Source of the DNA: Microcaldota archaeon
GTDB lineage: Archaea > Micrarchaeota > Micrarchaeia > Anstonellales > Anstonellaceae
Assembly: GCA_026413805.1 (NCBI GenBank)
Contig: JAOAKE010000005.1
Coordinates: 1-29,706 of the forward strand
DNA: 29,706 nucleotides
Direction of reading: 5' to 3'
Positions 22,257 through 29,296 of this stretch are shown piece after piece. How positions within the stretch are numbered: position 1 is the stretch's first letter; each line of letters opens with the position of its first letter. Position numbers and translations under genes: made by a program. The notes beneath the pieces are model-generated. The model saw only the letters and a list, made by a program, of their open reading frames with translations, made no database searches and was not told the DNA's origin.

Positions 22257-23546
22257 ATGGGAAAGACATACATAGACACAGTCAAATACGTTGTTTATGC
22301 AAATTTGGAAATTGACGGGCTTGTTGAAAAGCCAGACGTAGTCGGCGCAATATTTGGGCAGACCGAGGGATTGCTTGGGGATGAGCTGGACCTTCGGGAG
22401 CTTCAAAAGAATGGCAGGATAGGGCGGATAGAGGTTGACCTCTCTCCGAGAGGGGGCAAAAGCGTGGGCAAAATCAAGCTGCCCTCCTCCCTTGACATGG
22501 TGGAGACCTGCATCCTTGCTGCAGCCCTTGAGACCGTTGACAGAGTGGGCCCTTGCGAGGCAAAGATACAGATTGAGAAGGTGGAAGACACCCGCAACGC
22601 CAAGCGCAAGGTATTGGTGGAGAGGGCAAAGAACCTTCTCAAGTCATTGCTCACTCATGAGATACCTGAAAGCCGCGAAATTTCTGAGATGGTTCGCCAG
22701 GAGGTAAAGGTCGCTGAAATTGAGGAATACGGACCTGAAAAGCTTCCCTGCGGGCCTGCCATTGAAAAGCAGGACTCAATCATAATCGTTGAGGGCAGGG
22801 CAGATGTCCTCAACCTTCTGAAAAACGACATAACGAACGTAGTGGCAGTCGGGGGAGCAAATGTCACTGGCGCAATTGCAAAGCTTGCCCGCGAGAAAGA
22901 GGTGACAGTCTTTCTTGACGGAGACCGGGGCGGCGACATAATACTAAACGAGCTTGCGCGCGTGGCGGACATAGACTTTGTTGCCCGCGCCCCGCCGGGC
23001 AAGGAAGTGGAAGAGCTTTCCCGAAAGGAGCTGATCAAGTGCCTGCGGGCAAAGGTGCCTTTTGAGCAGGCAGGGCAAAACGGTGAGGAAAAGAAGGCAG
23101 AATACGACAGGCGGCCGCGCAGGTATGAGGAAAGAAGGGCAAGGAGGGAAGAAAGCCGGGCCGCGCCATTTGTCGTGCCTCAGCAAGAGGCTCAGGAGGT
23201 GGAGCCAGCCCCTTCCCAGCCCGAGACATCCAGCACTCCAGCAGAAGAAGGCGAGAGGCTTTCAGAAGTCCCGCCAGCCCTTCTTTCTGCCTTGGACGAG
23301 CTTGAAAACACCTTAAGGGCGCGATTTTACAACCAAGAGCTTGTGCCCACGCGCGAGATACCAGTCAGGGACATGATAAAGTCATTGGAAGAGGAAAAGG
23401 AAGTCTACGCAATAGTATTTGACGGAATTGTTACTCAGAGGCTGGCAGACCTTGCAGAGAGCAAAAAGGTGGCAGCGCTGGTGGGGATAAAGCTTGGAAA
23501 TGTCTTTCGCAGGCCTGCAGGCGTTCTGATATACACCAAGACATAA
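22257..23546 (+). CDS. dnaG: Archaeal DnaG primase-like protein
   Basis: A 429-residue archaeal DnaG, which has RNA primer synthesis activity in vitro and is a stable part of the archaeal exosome cap. The N-terminus KTYIDTVKYVVYANLEIDGLVEKPDVVGAIFGQTEGL is the family hallmark. The TOPRIM domain (about residues 173-260) contains IIIVEGRADVLNLL and VFLDGDRGGDIILNEL, with the catalytic Glu and the DGD pair. A low-complexity, Arg/Glu/Pro-rich linker follows (~280-340), then a C-terminal domain ending AALVGIKLGNVFRRPAGVLIYTK. No zinc-binding or helicase domain is present, as expected in archaea. The ATG follows GAAAGAGGG. A long structured non-coding stretch precedes it and an unknown gene follows after 15 nt. 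Confidence 0.96.
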   Translation: MGKTYIDTVKYVVYANLEIDGLVEKPDVVGAIFGQTEGLLGDELDLRELQKNGRIGRIEVDLSPRGGKSVGKIKLPSSLDMVETCILAAALETVDRVGPCEAKIQIEKVEDTRNAKRKVLVERAKNLLKSLLTHEIPESREISEMVRQEVKVAEIEEYGPEKLPCGPAIEKQDSIIIVEGRADVLNLLKNDITNVVAVGGANVTGAIAKLAREKEVTVFLDGDRGGDIILNELARVADIDFVARAPPGKEVEELSRKELIKCLRAKVPFEQAGQNGEEKKAEYDRRPRRYEERRARREESRAAPFVVPQQEAQEVEPAPSQPETSSTPAEEGERLSEVPPALLSALDELENTLRARFYNQELVPTREIPVRDMIKSLEEEKEVYAIVFDGIVTQRLADLAESKKVAALVGIKLGNVFRRPAGVLIYTKT

Positions 23547-23561
23547 GAAGAGGTGGAGAAC

Positions 23562-24104
23562 ATGCAAAAGTCAAAGCAGCAAAATCCCAAAAAAACAGCA
23601 GGCAGGGAGCCAAGCCCTCTCAAGGAGCTTGAATTGAAGCTAAATGAGGAAAAGGGCCTTGCAACAAAGCTTAGGAAGCCCAGGGGCGTGAGGCTCTCAT
23701 ATGACGAAATAATAAAAGTGGCGCAGGCAAGAGGGCACCTTCCTCCTCTTCGCGTAGTTGTTGACGGGGTGCGCTACTCGCGCACCTATGATGGCGGGAA
23801 CCCAGCTTCCGAAGCGCTAGTCCGCATCAACTTAGAGCAGTTCATCCGCGAGGTAAAGCGCGTGGCAGTTGAGGCTCTGCGAAGGGGCGAGGCAGGAAAG
23901 CTTGTTGATTTCTGCCGCAGCTACGAGGACGGGATAAAAATGGCAGGGTTCTTCACCGCCAGCGGGCTTCCACTTGCGAAGAACCGGGCATTTTCAGAGG
24001 CTATAAAGCAGTTCTTCAAAGACGAGCGGCTGGTCTTGAAAATAATTTCTTCTGCAATGAATGAGCGGATTGAGGAGCTGCGCGCAGGGAGAAAGCTCCC
24101 CTGA
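23562..24104 (+). CDS. Protein of unknown function co-transcribed with dnaG
   Basis: A 180-residue soluble protein. The first ~45 residues are basic and disordered (QKSKQQNPKKTAGREPS). A globular part follows: GVRLSYDEIIKVAQARGHLPPLRVVVDGVRYSRTYDGGNPASEALVRI, then long helices (FIREVKRVAVEALRRGEAGKLVDFCRSYEDG, AFSEAIKQFFKDERLVLKIISSAMNERIEELR). No family is recognised. The ATG at 23562 is chosen because GAGGTGG lies just before it; a GTG three codons upstream overlaps that site. Starting 15 nt after dnaG, it is probably in the same operon and may work in RNA or DNA metabolism, which is inference from position only. Confidence 0.75.
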   Translation: MQKSKQQNPKKTAGREPSPLKELELKLNEEKGLATKLRKPRGVRLSYDEIIKVAQARGHLPPLRVVVDGVRYSRTYDGGNPASEALVRINLEQFIREVKRVAVEALRRGEAGKLVDFCRSYEDGIKMAGFFTASGLPLAKNRAFSEAIKQFFKDERLVLKIISSAMNERIEELRAGRKLP

Positions 24105-24117
24105 TTTTTAAAAAAAA

Positions 24118-24235
24118 TGGGCCCGGGAGGATTTTCGCGCCTTGAAAAGCGCCTGCGATAGCATGGCAGCCTTCCAATCGAACCCCCATTCTTCACCGTG
24201 TCAGGGTGACGTCTTAACCATTCGACTACAGGCCC
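24118..24235 (-). tRNA. tRNA-Val(GAC) with a T-loop intron
   Basis: On the minus strand the acceptor GGGCCTG (24235-24229) pairs with CGGGCCC (24125-24119) with one U-G pair; A73 is at 24118. The D arm is GTC/GAC. The anticodon stem TCACC/GGTGA holds loop CTGACAC, anticodon GAC at 24202-24200. The variable loop is AGAAT. The T stem GGGGG (24187-24183) pairs with CCTCC (24130-24126), but the T-loop TTCGA-T...T is split by about 45 nt (24176-24132). There is no anticodon intron. The position, between bases 59 and 60, is the same as in the tRNA-Met gene of this window. Splice borders may shift by one or two bases. The promoter is the shared TATA element at 24261-24270. Confidence 0.9.
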
Positions 24236-24260
24236 AGCACTCCCATTTTTTGTGCAACAC

Positions 24261-24270
24261 ATATTAAAAC
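24261..24270. promoter_or_regulatory. Bidirectional TATA element for pantoate kinase and tRNA-Val
   Basis: atattaaaac is centred about 27 nt before the pantoate kinase ATG at 24292 (leaderless). It is about 30 nt before the tRNA-Val 5' end at 24235 on the other strand. Confidence 0.65.
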
Positions 24271-24291
24271 TGCTCTCCTAAACCAAAAATT

Positions 24292-25107
24292 ATGAAAGCA
24301 AAGGCATCCTGCCCTGCATATGCCACCGGCATTTTCGTCATAGGAAAGGGCGATGCAGCAGGGGCAGGCTTTGCATTGGACCTGCACCTTGTCACAAGCG
24401 CAGCGGAAAAAGCCTCAGGCAGCACCTCAATATCCATAAATGGAAAGAAAAGCGCTGCACCCGTATCCAAGGCAGTCATCCGCAGGTTTTCCTACATCTT
24501 GGAAGAGGGAATTGGGAAGCTTGAAATTCACCACCATGCTCAGGCGCCAGTGGGCTTTGGGCTGGGCATGAGCGCTGCGGGGGCGCTTTCACTTTCGCTT
24601 GCCTTAAATGAGCTTTTTGGGGCAGGGCTTTCGCGGCAGGAGTGCGTGAAGATAGCGCACGACTCAGAGGTAGAATGCGGAACCGGGCTTTCAGGGGTGG
24701 ATGCCGCTGCAATTGGCGGGTTTCTTGCACGGCGCAGCCTCTCTTCTGCCCCGCTGCAGCTTCCATTTGAGGAGCGCAAAATTGCGCTTGCATTTTTTTC
24801 TCCCATAAAAACTGCACAGGTAATCCGCAGCCCAGACTGGAAAGGGCGCGTAAATAGGGCAGGAAGGAAGGCTCTTGGCCAGCTTTTTTCCCAAAAAACC
24901 TGGGACAGCTTCATAAATTCCTCGCGTTACTTTGCCTTGTCATCAGGGCTTGCAAGTTGGTGCAAGCCAGAGCTTGAAAAAAACGCTCGGGCGAGCATGG
25001 CAATGCTGGGCAGGACGCTTTTTTCAGATGCCCCCCTCAGGCTTTCAGCCAAGCCCATCAAGCTAATAAAGACAAGAACCTATCCATCTGGGGCAAGGCT
25101 ATTGTAA
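24292..25107 (+). CDS. Pantoate kinase (archaeal GHMP-type)
   Basis: A 271-residue GHMP kinase matching archaeal pantoate kinase, which phosphorylates pantoate as the first of the two steps (with phosphopantothenate synthetase) that replace bacterial PanC/CoaA in archaeal CoA synthesis. The N-terminus ASCPAYATGIFVIGKGDAAGAGFALDL is typical. The phosphate-binding loop is PVGFGLGMSAAGALSLSLALN (about residues 86-106). The motif ECGTGLSGVDAAAIGGF follows at about 127-143. Length fits. Start is leaderless, 27 nt after a TATA element. The GT2 glycosyltransferase follows after 11 nt. The dephospho-CoA kinase at 7657-8163 is the other archaeal CoA enzyme here. Confidence 0.9.
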   Translation: MKAKASCPAYATGIFVIGKGDAAGAGFALDLHLVTSAAEKASGSTSISINGKKSAAPVSKAVIRRFSYILEEGIGKLEIHHHAQAPVGFGLGMSAAGALSLSLALNELFGAGLSRQECVKIAHDSEVECGTGLSGVDAAAIGGFLARRSLSSAPLQLPFEERKIALAFFSPIKTAQVIRSPDWKGRVNRAGRKALGQLFSQKTWDSFINSSRYFALSSGLASWCKPELEKNARASMAMLGRTLFSDAPLRLSAKPIKLIKTRTYPSGARLL

Positions 25108-25118
25108 AGGTGGGCACG

Positions 25119-25826
25119 ATGCAAAAGCCAAAGGTTTCAATAATAATCCCAACCTTAAATGAGGAAAAATACCTTGCCAACTGCCTGCGCTCAATCAAGA
25201 GGCAAAACTTCGCAGAGCCATTTGAGGTAATAATTGCTGACGGAGGAAGCACTGACAGGACAGCGCAAATAGCCCGCTTGCATGGCGCAAAGGTGGTGAG
25301 AGAAAGGCACGGCACGCCTTCAGGGGGAAGGCACACCGCTGCCCGCGTTGCAAAGGGCGAAATACTTGTCTTTACCAACGCAGATGTTGAAGTTTGCGAT
25401 GGCTGGCTTGAAAGCATCTGCAGGCCATTCAAAGACAAAAATGTGAGCGGGGCAGTAGGGTCCATCCTGCCGCTTGACGGAAATTTCATTGAAAATGCCT
25501 TTTTCATTTTTCTTCCACCCATTACATTTGCCCTCAATGAGCTTGGGATTCCATATGTGTATGGAGAAAATATGGCGTGCTTGAAGTCAGCCTACAAAAA
25601 GTGCGGAGGGTTCAAGCCGCACTTGGTAACAGGCGAAGAGGCCGAGCTTGCAGTCAGGCTAAAAAAGGTGGGCAAACTTGTCTTTGTGCAAGAGGCAAAA
25701 GTCAAGCTCTCAATGAGGCGCGTGCGAAAATGGGGCTACTTAAAATACCTGCTGTTTCACACCACCAACTTCATCCGAACTCACTTTTTTGCAGGCCACC
25801 ACAAAAACTATGAGCCTATAAGGTGA
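25119..25826 (+). CDS. GT2-family glycosyltransferase
   Basis: A 235-residue GT-A fold enzyme that transfers a sugar from a nucleotide donor. It begins KVSIIIPTLNEEKYLANCLRSI, then EVIIADGGSTDRTAQIA (donor-binding Asp), the metal-binding region VFTNADVEV, and the acceptor-side GEEAELAVRLKK (the ED motif). A C-terminal segment RKWGYLKYLLFHTTNFIRTHFF is amphipathic and may sit at the membrane. The internal FFIFLPPITFALNELGIPY is moderately hydrophobic. Its likely place is lipid or glycan synthesis at the inner face of the membrane; the sugar is unknown. The ATG follows GGTGGG; the gene is 11 nt after pantoate kinase, so co-transcribed. Confidence 0.9.
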   Translation: MQKPKVSIIIPTLNEEKYLANCLRSIKRQNFAEPFEVIIADGGSTDRTAQIARLHGAKVVRERHGTPSGGRHTAARVAKGEILVFTNADVEVCDGWLESICRPFKDKNVSGAVGSILPLDGNFIENAFFIFLPPITFALNELGIPYVYGENMACLKSAYKKCGGFKPHLVTGEEAELAVRLKKVGKLVFVQEAKVKLSMRRVRKWGYLKYLLFHTTNFIRTHFFAGHHKNYEPIR

Positions 25827-25865
25827 TTGCTGGGCATGAGATGGAAAGGCAAAGGAGCATGGCAG

Positions 25866-26408
25866 CTACTTTGAACCCTCCTTGTATTTTGAGAACTGCT
25901 CCTGCACATGCTGCGGCACAGGCTCGCCGTCGTCTTCCACAAGAGTCTGCTGGGCCGCAAGGAGCTTTTCAAATTTATCTATCCCTTTTGGGGAAACGAT
26001 TATCTTGCCAGAGTTTTTCAGCCTCATGAAAGTGGTTATTGGCTTGTCGCTTGTTGCAAGCTCAAGGGCTTCCCTCCAAGTCATAGAAACAAAATAGCTA
26101 TGCTCATAAGGGTTTCCGCAGCGAAGCTCTCCTATTTCTCCTGGCTTTACAACCCCATTTATCTTGAGTATGCCACCATGAGGCATTATAAATTCAAGGT
26201 TTATCCTCTCGCCTTCAAAGTAGCTGCTAACTGACTTTGGGAGCCAGATGTAGTAGGCGTTCCCTTCGGTTAGGTAGTCGCACGAGAACTCCGCAATTGC
26301 AATTGAACCGACAAAGAAAAAGGAAAGCAGGGCAATTAAGAGCACCGCAACAGCAATGCATGCCTTTTTCCAAAGATCCATCTTTTTCTTGCCGCTGTCT
26401 TTTTCCAT
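25866..26408 (-). CDS. Membrane-anchored protein of unknown function
   Basis: A 180-residue protein. A basic start (EKDSGKKKMDLWKKA) precedes one transmembrane helix (CIAVAVLLIALLSFFFVGSIAIA, about 17-39), then a ~140-residue outside domain. That domain has two Cys (about 43 and 97) that may pair, and strands such as AYYIWLPKSVSSYFEGERINLEFIMPHGG and HSYFVSMTWREALELA. No family is recognised. The ATG at 26408 lies 28 nt after an AATAAAACTT box at 26431-26440, so it is probably leaderless. That box overlaps the 3' end of the upstream gene. Confidence 0.75.
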   Translation of the reverse strand: MEKDSGKKKMDLWKKACIAVAVLLIALLSFFFVGSIAIAEFSCDYLTEGNAYYIWLPKSVSSYFEGERINLEFIMPHGGILKINGVVKPGEIGELRCGNPYEHSYFVSMTWREALELATSDKPITTFMRLKNSGKIIVSPKGIDKFEKLLAAQQTLVEDDGEPVPQHVQEQFSKYKEGSK

Positions 26409-26434
26409 ATATGCCTTTTTGCTTCTAACAAGTT

Positions 26435-27211
26435 TTATTCCTTTCTTTCAAAGAAAGCCCCAACTTTCCTGCGCATATTGACTGCGAACACCTGCCCTTC
26501 TGCCGACTTAAAAAGCAGTATCTCGCCTTTTGCCCCCATTATCCTGCCTTTTATAAAATATGCCTGCCTTGGGACGCTGCCAAGCACAGGGTAGGAGGGG
26601 GAAAAGTCAATTACCCTTGGCTCAAATTCAGGCAGCACTTCTGAATTTCGCACCATCTCAACCACAGCAGCGAAGTTGCGCCTTGCCTTTTCTCGGTCAA
26701 AGGAAAGCCTGTCAATTTTTTCTGCCATTCGCACTGCATTTGCAAAGCCGAACCTGGCTTGCAGCTGCTCTTCTGCGCGGTATATTTCATCAGGCCCAAG
26801 GTAGACAGCTACAATTGCCCCGAAGTCAGCCCCCTGCTCGCGCATGCGTTCTTCAAACCTCTCCCTGCGCGTCACCCCGCACTTTACAATGTCTTCGCCA
26901 AATCCCGCCAAATAAAGGCAATACTCTTCCCTTTTTGCCTCTTCATAAAGCTGCGGATAGCCTGAAAAATCGCCCACAGTATACGCCCGCGAGACATCTC
27001 TCCTGCTGCAAGTTGGGCACTGCTGGACGTTTATTGCAAAATTAGGGCAGGGATGGTAGCCCTCTGGCGAGCGCCAGCCGATGCATGCCTTCCTGCCTGA
27101 AAAGTCAATCTCCTCGCTTTTTGAAAGCTCAAGTTCCCCAATTTCCCATTCTTTCCAGTGGATAACTTTAGGAGTTCCTTCGCCTGAATGGAATCGCACC
27201 AGGTGGAGCAT
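26435..27211 (-). CDS. DUF2797-like protein with zinc-binding cysteines
   Basis: A 258-residue protein resembling the DUF2797 family, whose function is not established. An N-terminal beta region is followed by cysteines (CIGWRSPEGYHPCPN, then QQCPTCSRRD) that probably bind zinc. The family core is LYLAGFGEDIVKCGVTRRERFEERMREQGA, which resembles GIY-YIG-like folds. Then come AIVAVYLGPDEIYRAEEQLQARFGFANAVRMAEKIDRL and a C-terminal beta domain (ILLFKSAEGQVFAVNMRRKVGAFF). The ATG at 27211 lies 27 nt after the TTTAAATA element at 27234-27242 and is preferred over a TTG six codons upstream. Divergent from the PLP enzyme. The family call rests on motif recall, so it is moderate. Confidence 0.7.
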   Translation of the reverse strand: MLHLVRFHSGEGTPKVIHWKEWEIGELELSKSEEIDFSGRKACIGWRSPEGYHPCPNFAINVQQCPTCSRRDVSRAYTVGDFSGYPQLYEEAKREEYCLYLAGFGEDIVKCGVTRRERFEERMREQGADFGAIVAVYLGPDEIYRAEEQLQARFGFANAVRMAEKIDRLSFDREKARRNFAAVVEMVRNSEVLPEFEPRVIDFSPSYPVLGSVPRQAYFIKGRIMGAKGEILLFKSAEGQVFAVNMRRKVGAFFERKE

Positions 27212-27233
27212 GCCAAAAATTGCGTGCAAGCCT

Positions 27234-27242
27234 GTTTAAATA
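27234..27242. promoter_or_regulatory. Bidirectional TATA element between DUF2797-like and PLP-enzyme genes
   Basis: gtttaaata is centred 27 nt before the minus-strand ATG at 27211. On the plus strand it would start a transcript near 27264, just after the ATG at 27258. That supports the later start at 27321 for the PLP enzyme. Confidence 0.6.
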
Positions 27243-27320
27243 GGTTGTCAGGGCTCCATGCCGCTTGCCGAGGAGCATTTTTTTAACCTTGCTGCCAAAA
27301 GCAAGTCGGAAGGTGAAACC

Positions 27321-28508
27321 ATGAAGTTTGACGAGTTCCTAGCCTCAGAAGTGAATGCCCTGAAAGAAAAAAAGCTCAACTGGAAGCTTCGCGAGCTGCA
27401 AGGCCCGTCCCTGCCGCGCTCAAAGGTAGATGGCAAGGAGGTGCTGATGCTGTGCTCAAACAACTACCTTGGGCTTTCAAACCACCCTGCATTAAAGGAA
27501 GCGGCCATAAGGGCAGTCCAGACACATGGGGCAGGCTCAGGCTCGGTTAGGGCAATCGCAGGCACTCAGGACCTGCACTTCAAGCTTGAAAGGACAATTG
27601 CCCGATTCAAGCACACCCAGGCAGCGCTTTACTTCCAGACAGGCTTTGCTGCAAACCAAGGCTCAATCCCCTGCCTCTCAGGGGAGGGAGACCTGCTTGT
27701 GTCAGACGAGCTCAACCACGGCTCAATCATAGACGGGGTCAGGCTGAGCAAGGCAGAACGCGCAATTTACAAGCACTGCGACATGCAGGACCTGGAGAGG
27801 GTGCTGCGCGAGGCAAAGGCAAAGAATTACAGGCACATATTTGTAATCACAGACGGGGTTTTCTCAATGGACGGAGACATTGCCCCGCTTGACCAGATAG
27901 AAAAAATAGCACATGACTATGGCGCAGTGGTATATGTTGATGATGCGCACGGCGATGGAGTCCTTGGCGAGCACGGAAGGGGCATTGTGTCTCACTTTAG
28001 GCTGGAAGGCAAAATAGAAATTGAAATGGGCACCTTCTCAAAGGCTTTCGGGGTTGTAGGAGGGTATGTGGCTGGCTCGCAGGCGCTCTATGACTACCTG
28101 CAGAACAAGGCGCGCTCCTTTTTGCTTTCAGGCTCTGCACCCCCTGCAACAGTCGCAGCCTGCACAGCAGCGCTTGAGCTTCTTGAAAAAGACGACAGCT
28201 TGGTGAAAAAGCTGTGGGAAAACACCCGCTACTACAAATCGCAGCTTGTTAGCATGGGCTTTGACATTGGCAGCTCGCAAACCCCGATCACCCCGATAAT
28301 GCTTGGGGAAAGCAAGCTGGCGCAGGACTTTGCAGAGGAGCTTTTCAAAGAGGGGGTTTTTGCCCTTCCCATTGTCTATCCGATGGTTGCGCAGGGCAAG
28401 GCAAGGATAAGGACGATGGTGACTGCTGCCCACACTCGCGAGGATTTGGATTTTGCGCTCGCTGCAATTGAGAGGGTAGGCAAGAGGTTGGGGGTTGGGA
28501 AAAAATAA
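27321..28508 (+). CDS. PLP-dependent alpha-oxoamine synthase (glycine C-acetyltransferase or AONS type)
   Basis: A 395-residue fold-type I PLP enzyme of the alpha-oxoamine synthase family, which joins an amino acid to an acyl-CoA with loss of CO2 or, in reverse, cleaves 2-amino-3-ketobutyrate. Family marks are MLCSNNYLGLSNHPALKEA, GSGSVRAIAGTQDLHFKLE, SDELNHGSIIDG, VYVDDAHGDGVLGEHGRG and the cofactor lysine in TFSKAFGVVGGYVAG. The C-terminal domain ends IRTMVTAAHTREDLDFALAAIERVGKRLG. Kbl (glycine C-acetyltransferase) is the likeliest role in archaea, but BioF-type activity cannot be excluded; no threonine dehydrogenase or biotin gene is nearby. The ATG at 27321 follows GGTGA and gives the family length. 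An iron-transporter gene follows after 12 nt. Confidence 0.88.
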   Translation: MKFDEFLASEVNALKEKKLNWKLRELQGPSLPRSKVDGKEVLMLCSNNYLGLSNHPALKEAAIRAVQTHGAGSGSVRAIAGTQDLHFKLERTIARFKHTQAALYFQTGFAANQGSIPCLSGEGDLLVSDELNHGSIIDGVRLSKAERAIYKHCDMQDLERVLREAKAKNYRHIFVITDGVFSMDGDIAPLDQIEKIAHDYGAVVYVDDAHGDGVLGEHGRGIVSHFRLEGKIEIEMGTFSKAFGVVGGYVAGSQALYDYLQNKARSFLLSGSAPPATVAACTAALELLEKDDSLVKKLWENTRYYKSQLVSMGFDIGSSQTPITPIMLGESKLAQDFAEELFKEGVFALPIVYPMVAQGKARIRTMVTAAHTREDLDFALAAIERVGKRLGVGKK

Positions 28509-28520
28509 GGGACGGTTCAA

Positions 28521-29291
28521 ATGAAACGCAAGAAGACCAAGGCAGAGATAGCCGAATTTTCCAAGCGCGTCCAGCAGCACATGGAAGAGGAAAACAAAAA
28601 CAAGACAGCCGCAGGGCTGGCAGACATAATACTCGGCGGGCAGGACGGGCTTGTAAACGTGCTTGGGATTGTTCTTGGCGTTGCCTCTGCCACAAGCGAC
28701 CGCTTCATTGTGCTCGTGGCTGGGCTGGTGGCAACCTTTGCAGAGTCGGTTTCAATGGCAGCAGTTGCCTATTCCTCCTCCCGCGCAGAGCAGGACCACT
28801 ACCGCCGAGAGCTTGAGCAGGAAAAATGGGAAATAGAGCACCTGCCAGAGGTGGAAGAGGAAGAAATACGCCTGATTTACATGCGAAAAGGGCTGCGCGG
28901 CAAGGAGCTTGAGCGCATGGTCAAGTCAGTTACCTCCAACAAAGAGGTTTGGCTGTCAATCATGATGAGCGAGGAGCTCGGCCTTCCACCAATAGAAAAG
29001 CAAAACCCCATTCGGGATGCTGCGGTGGTCGGGATTTCAGCAATAATAGGCTCAATCATCCCGCTCATCCCCTTTCTCTTCTTCAGCGTTGGGGAGTCTA
29101 TCCTGCTTTCAATCGCCCTTTCCACACTCGCCCTGTTCTTAGTCGGGGCATACAAGGCAAAAATAACTGTCGGCAAGTGGTGGAAGTCTGGCCTGGAGAT
29201 GGCACTGGTGGGAATGCTTGCTGCTGCTGTTGGCTACTTCATAGGCGCACTGCTGGGAGAGTGGTTCGGGCTGAGGCAAATCCCAAGCTAG
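28521..29291 (+). CDS. VIT1/CCC1-family iron/manganese transporter
   Basis: A 256-residue membrane protein of the VIT1 (DUF125) family, exporters or sequestering transporters for Fe2+ and Mn2+. The first helix region holds the hallmark GLADIILGGQDGLVNVLGIVLGVASA, with TM2 VAGLVATFAESVSMAAVAYSSSRAEQDHY. A cytoplasmic helical hairpin rich in Glu follows (ELEQEKWEIEHLPEVEEEEIRLIYMRKG), which in VIT1 proteins binds metal. Three helices close the protein (AAVVGISAIIGSIIPLIPFLFF, LLSIALSTLALFLVGAY, EMALVGMLAAAVGYFIGALLG), giving five in all. The ATG is 12 nt after the PLP enzyme stop; operon likely. With ZIP and the P2A pump it points to active metal balance. Confidence 0.93.
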   Translation: MKRKKTKAEIAEFSKRVQQHMEEENKNKTAAGLADIILGGQDGLVNVLGIVLGVASATSDRFIVLVAGLVATFAESVSMAAVAYSSSRAEQDHYRRELEQEKWEIEHLPEVEEEEIRLIYMRKGLRGKELERMVKSVTSNKEVWLSIMMSEELGLPPIEKQNPIRDAAVVGISAIIGSIIPLIPFLFFSVGESILLSIALSTLALFLVGAYKAKITVGKWWKSGLEMALVGMLAAAVGYFIGALLGEWFGLRQIPS

Positions 29292-29296
29292 CGCCT

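Noticed and set aside
21904..22275. A 123-residue plus-strand frame across the region before dnaG
   Set aside because: Its composition is irregular, it runs through strong hairpins and into the dnaG start in another frame, and has no credible start signal. Better explained as structured non-coding DNA.
22010..22285. A 91-residue minus-strand frame over the same region
   Set aside because: Rich in Lys, Pro and Ser without a fold-like pattern, and it overlaps the dnaG start. Considered chance.
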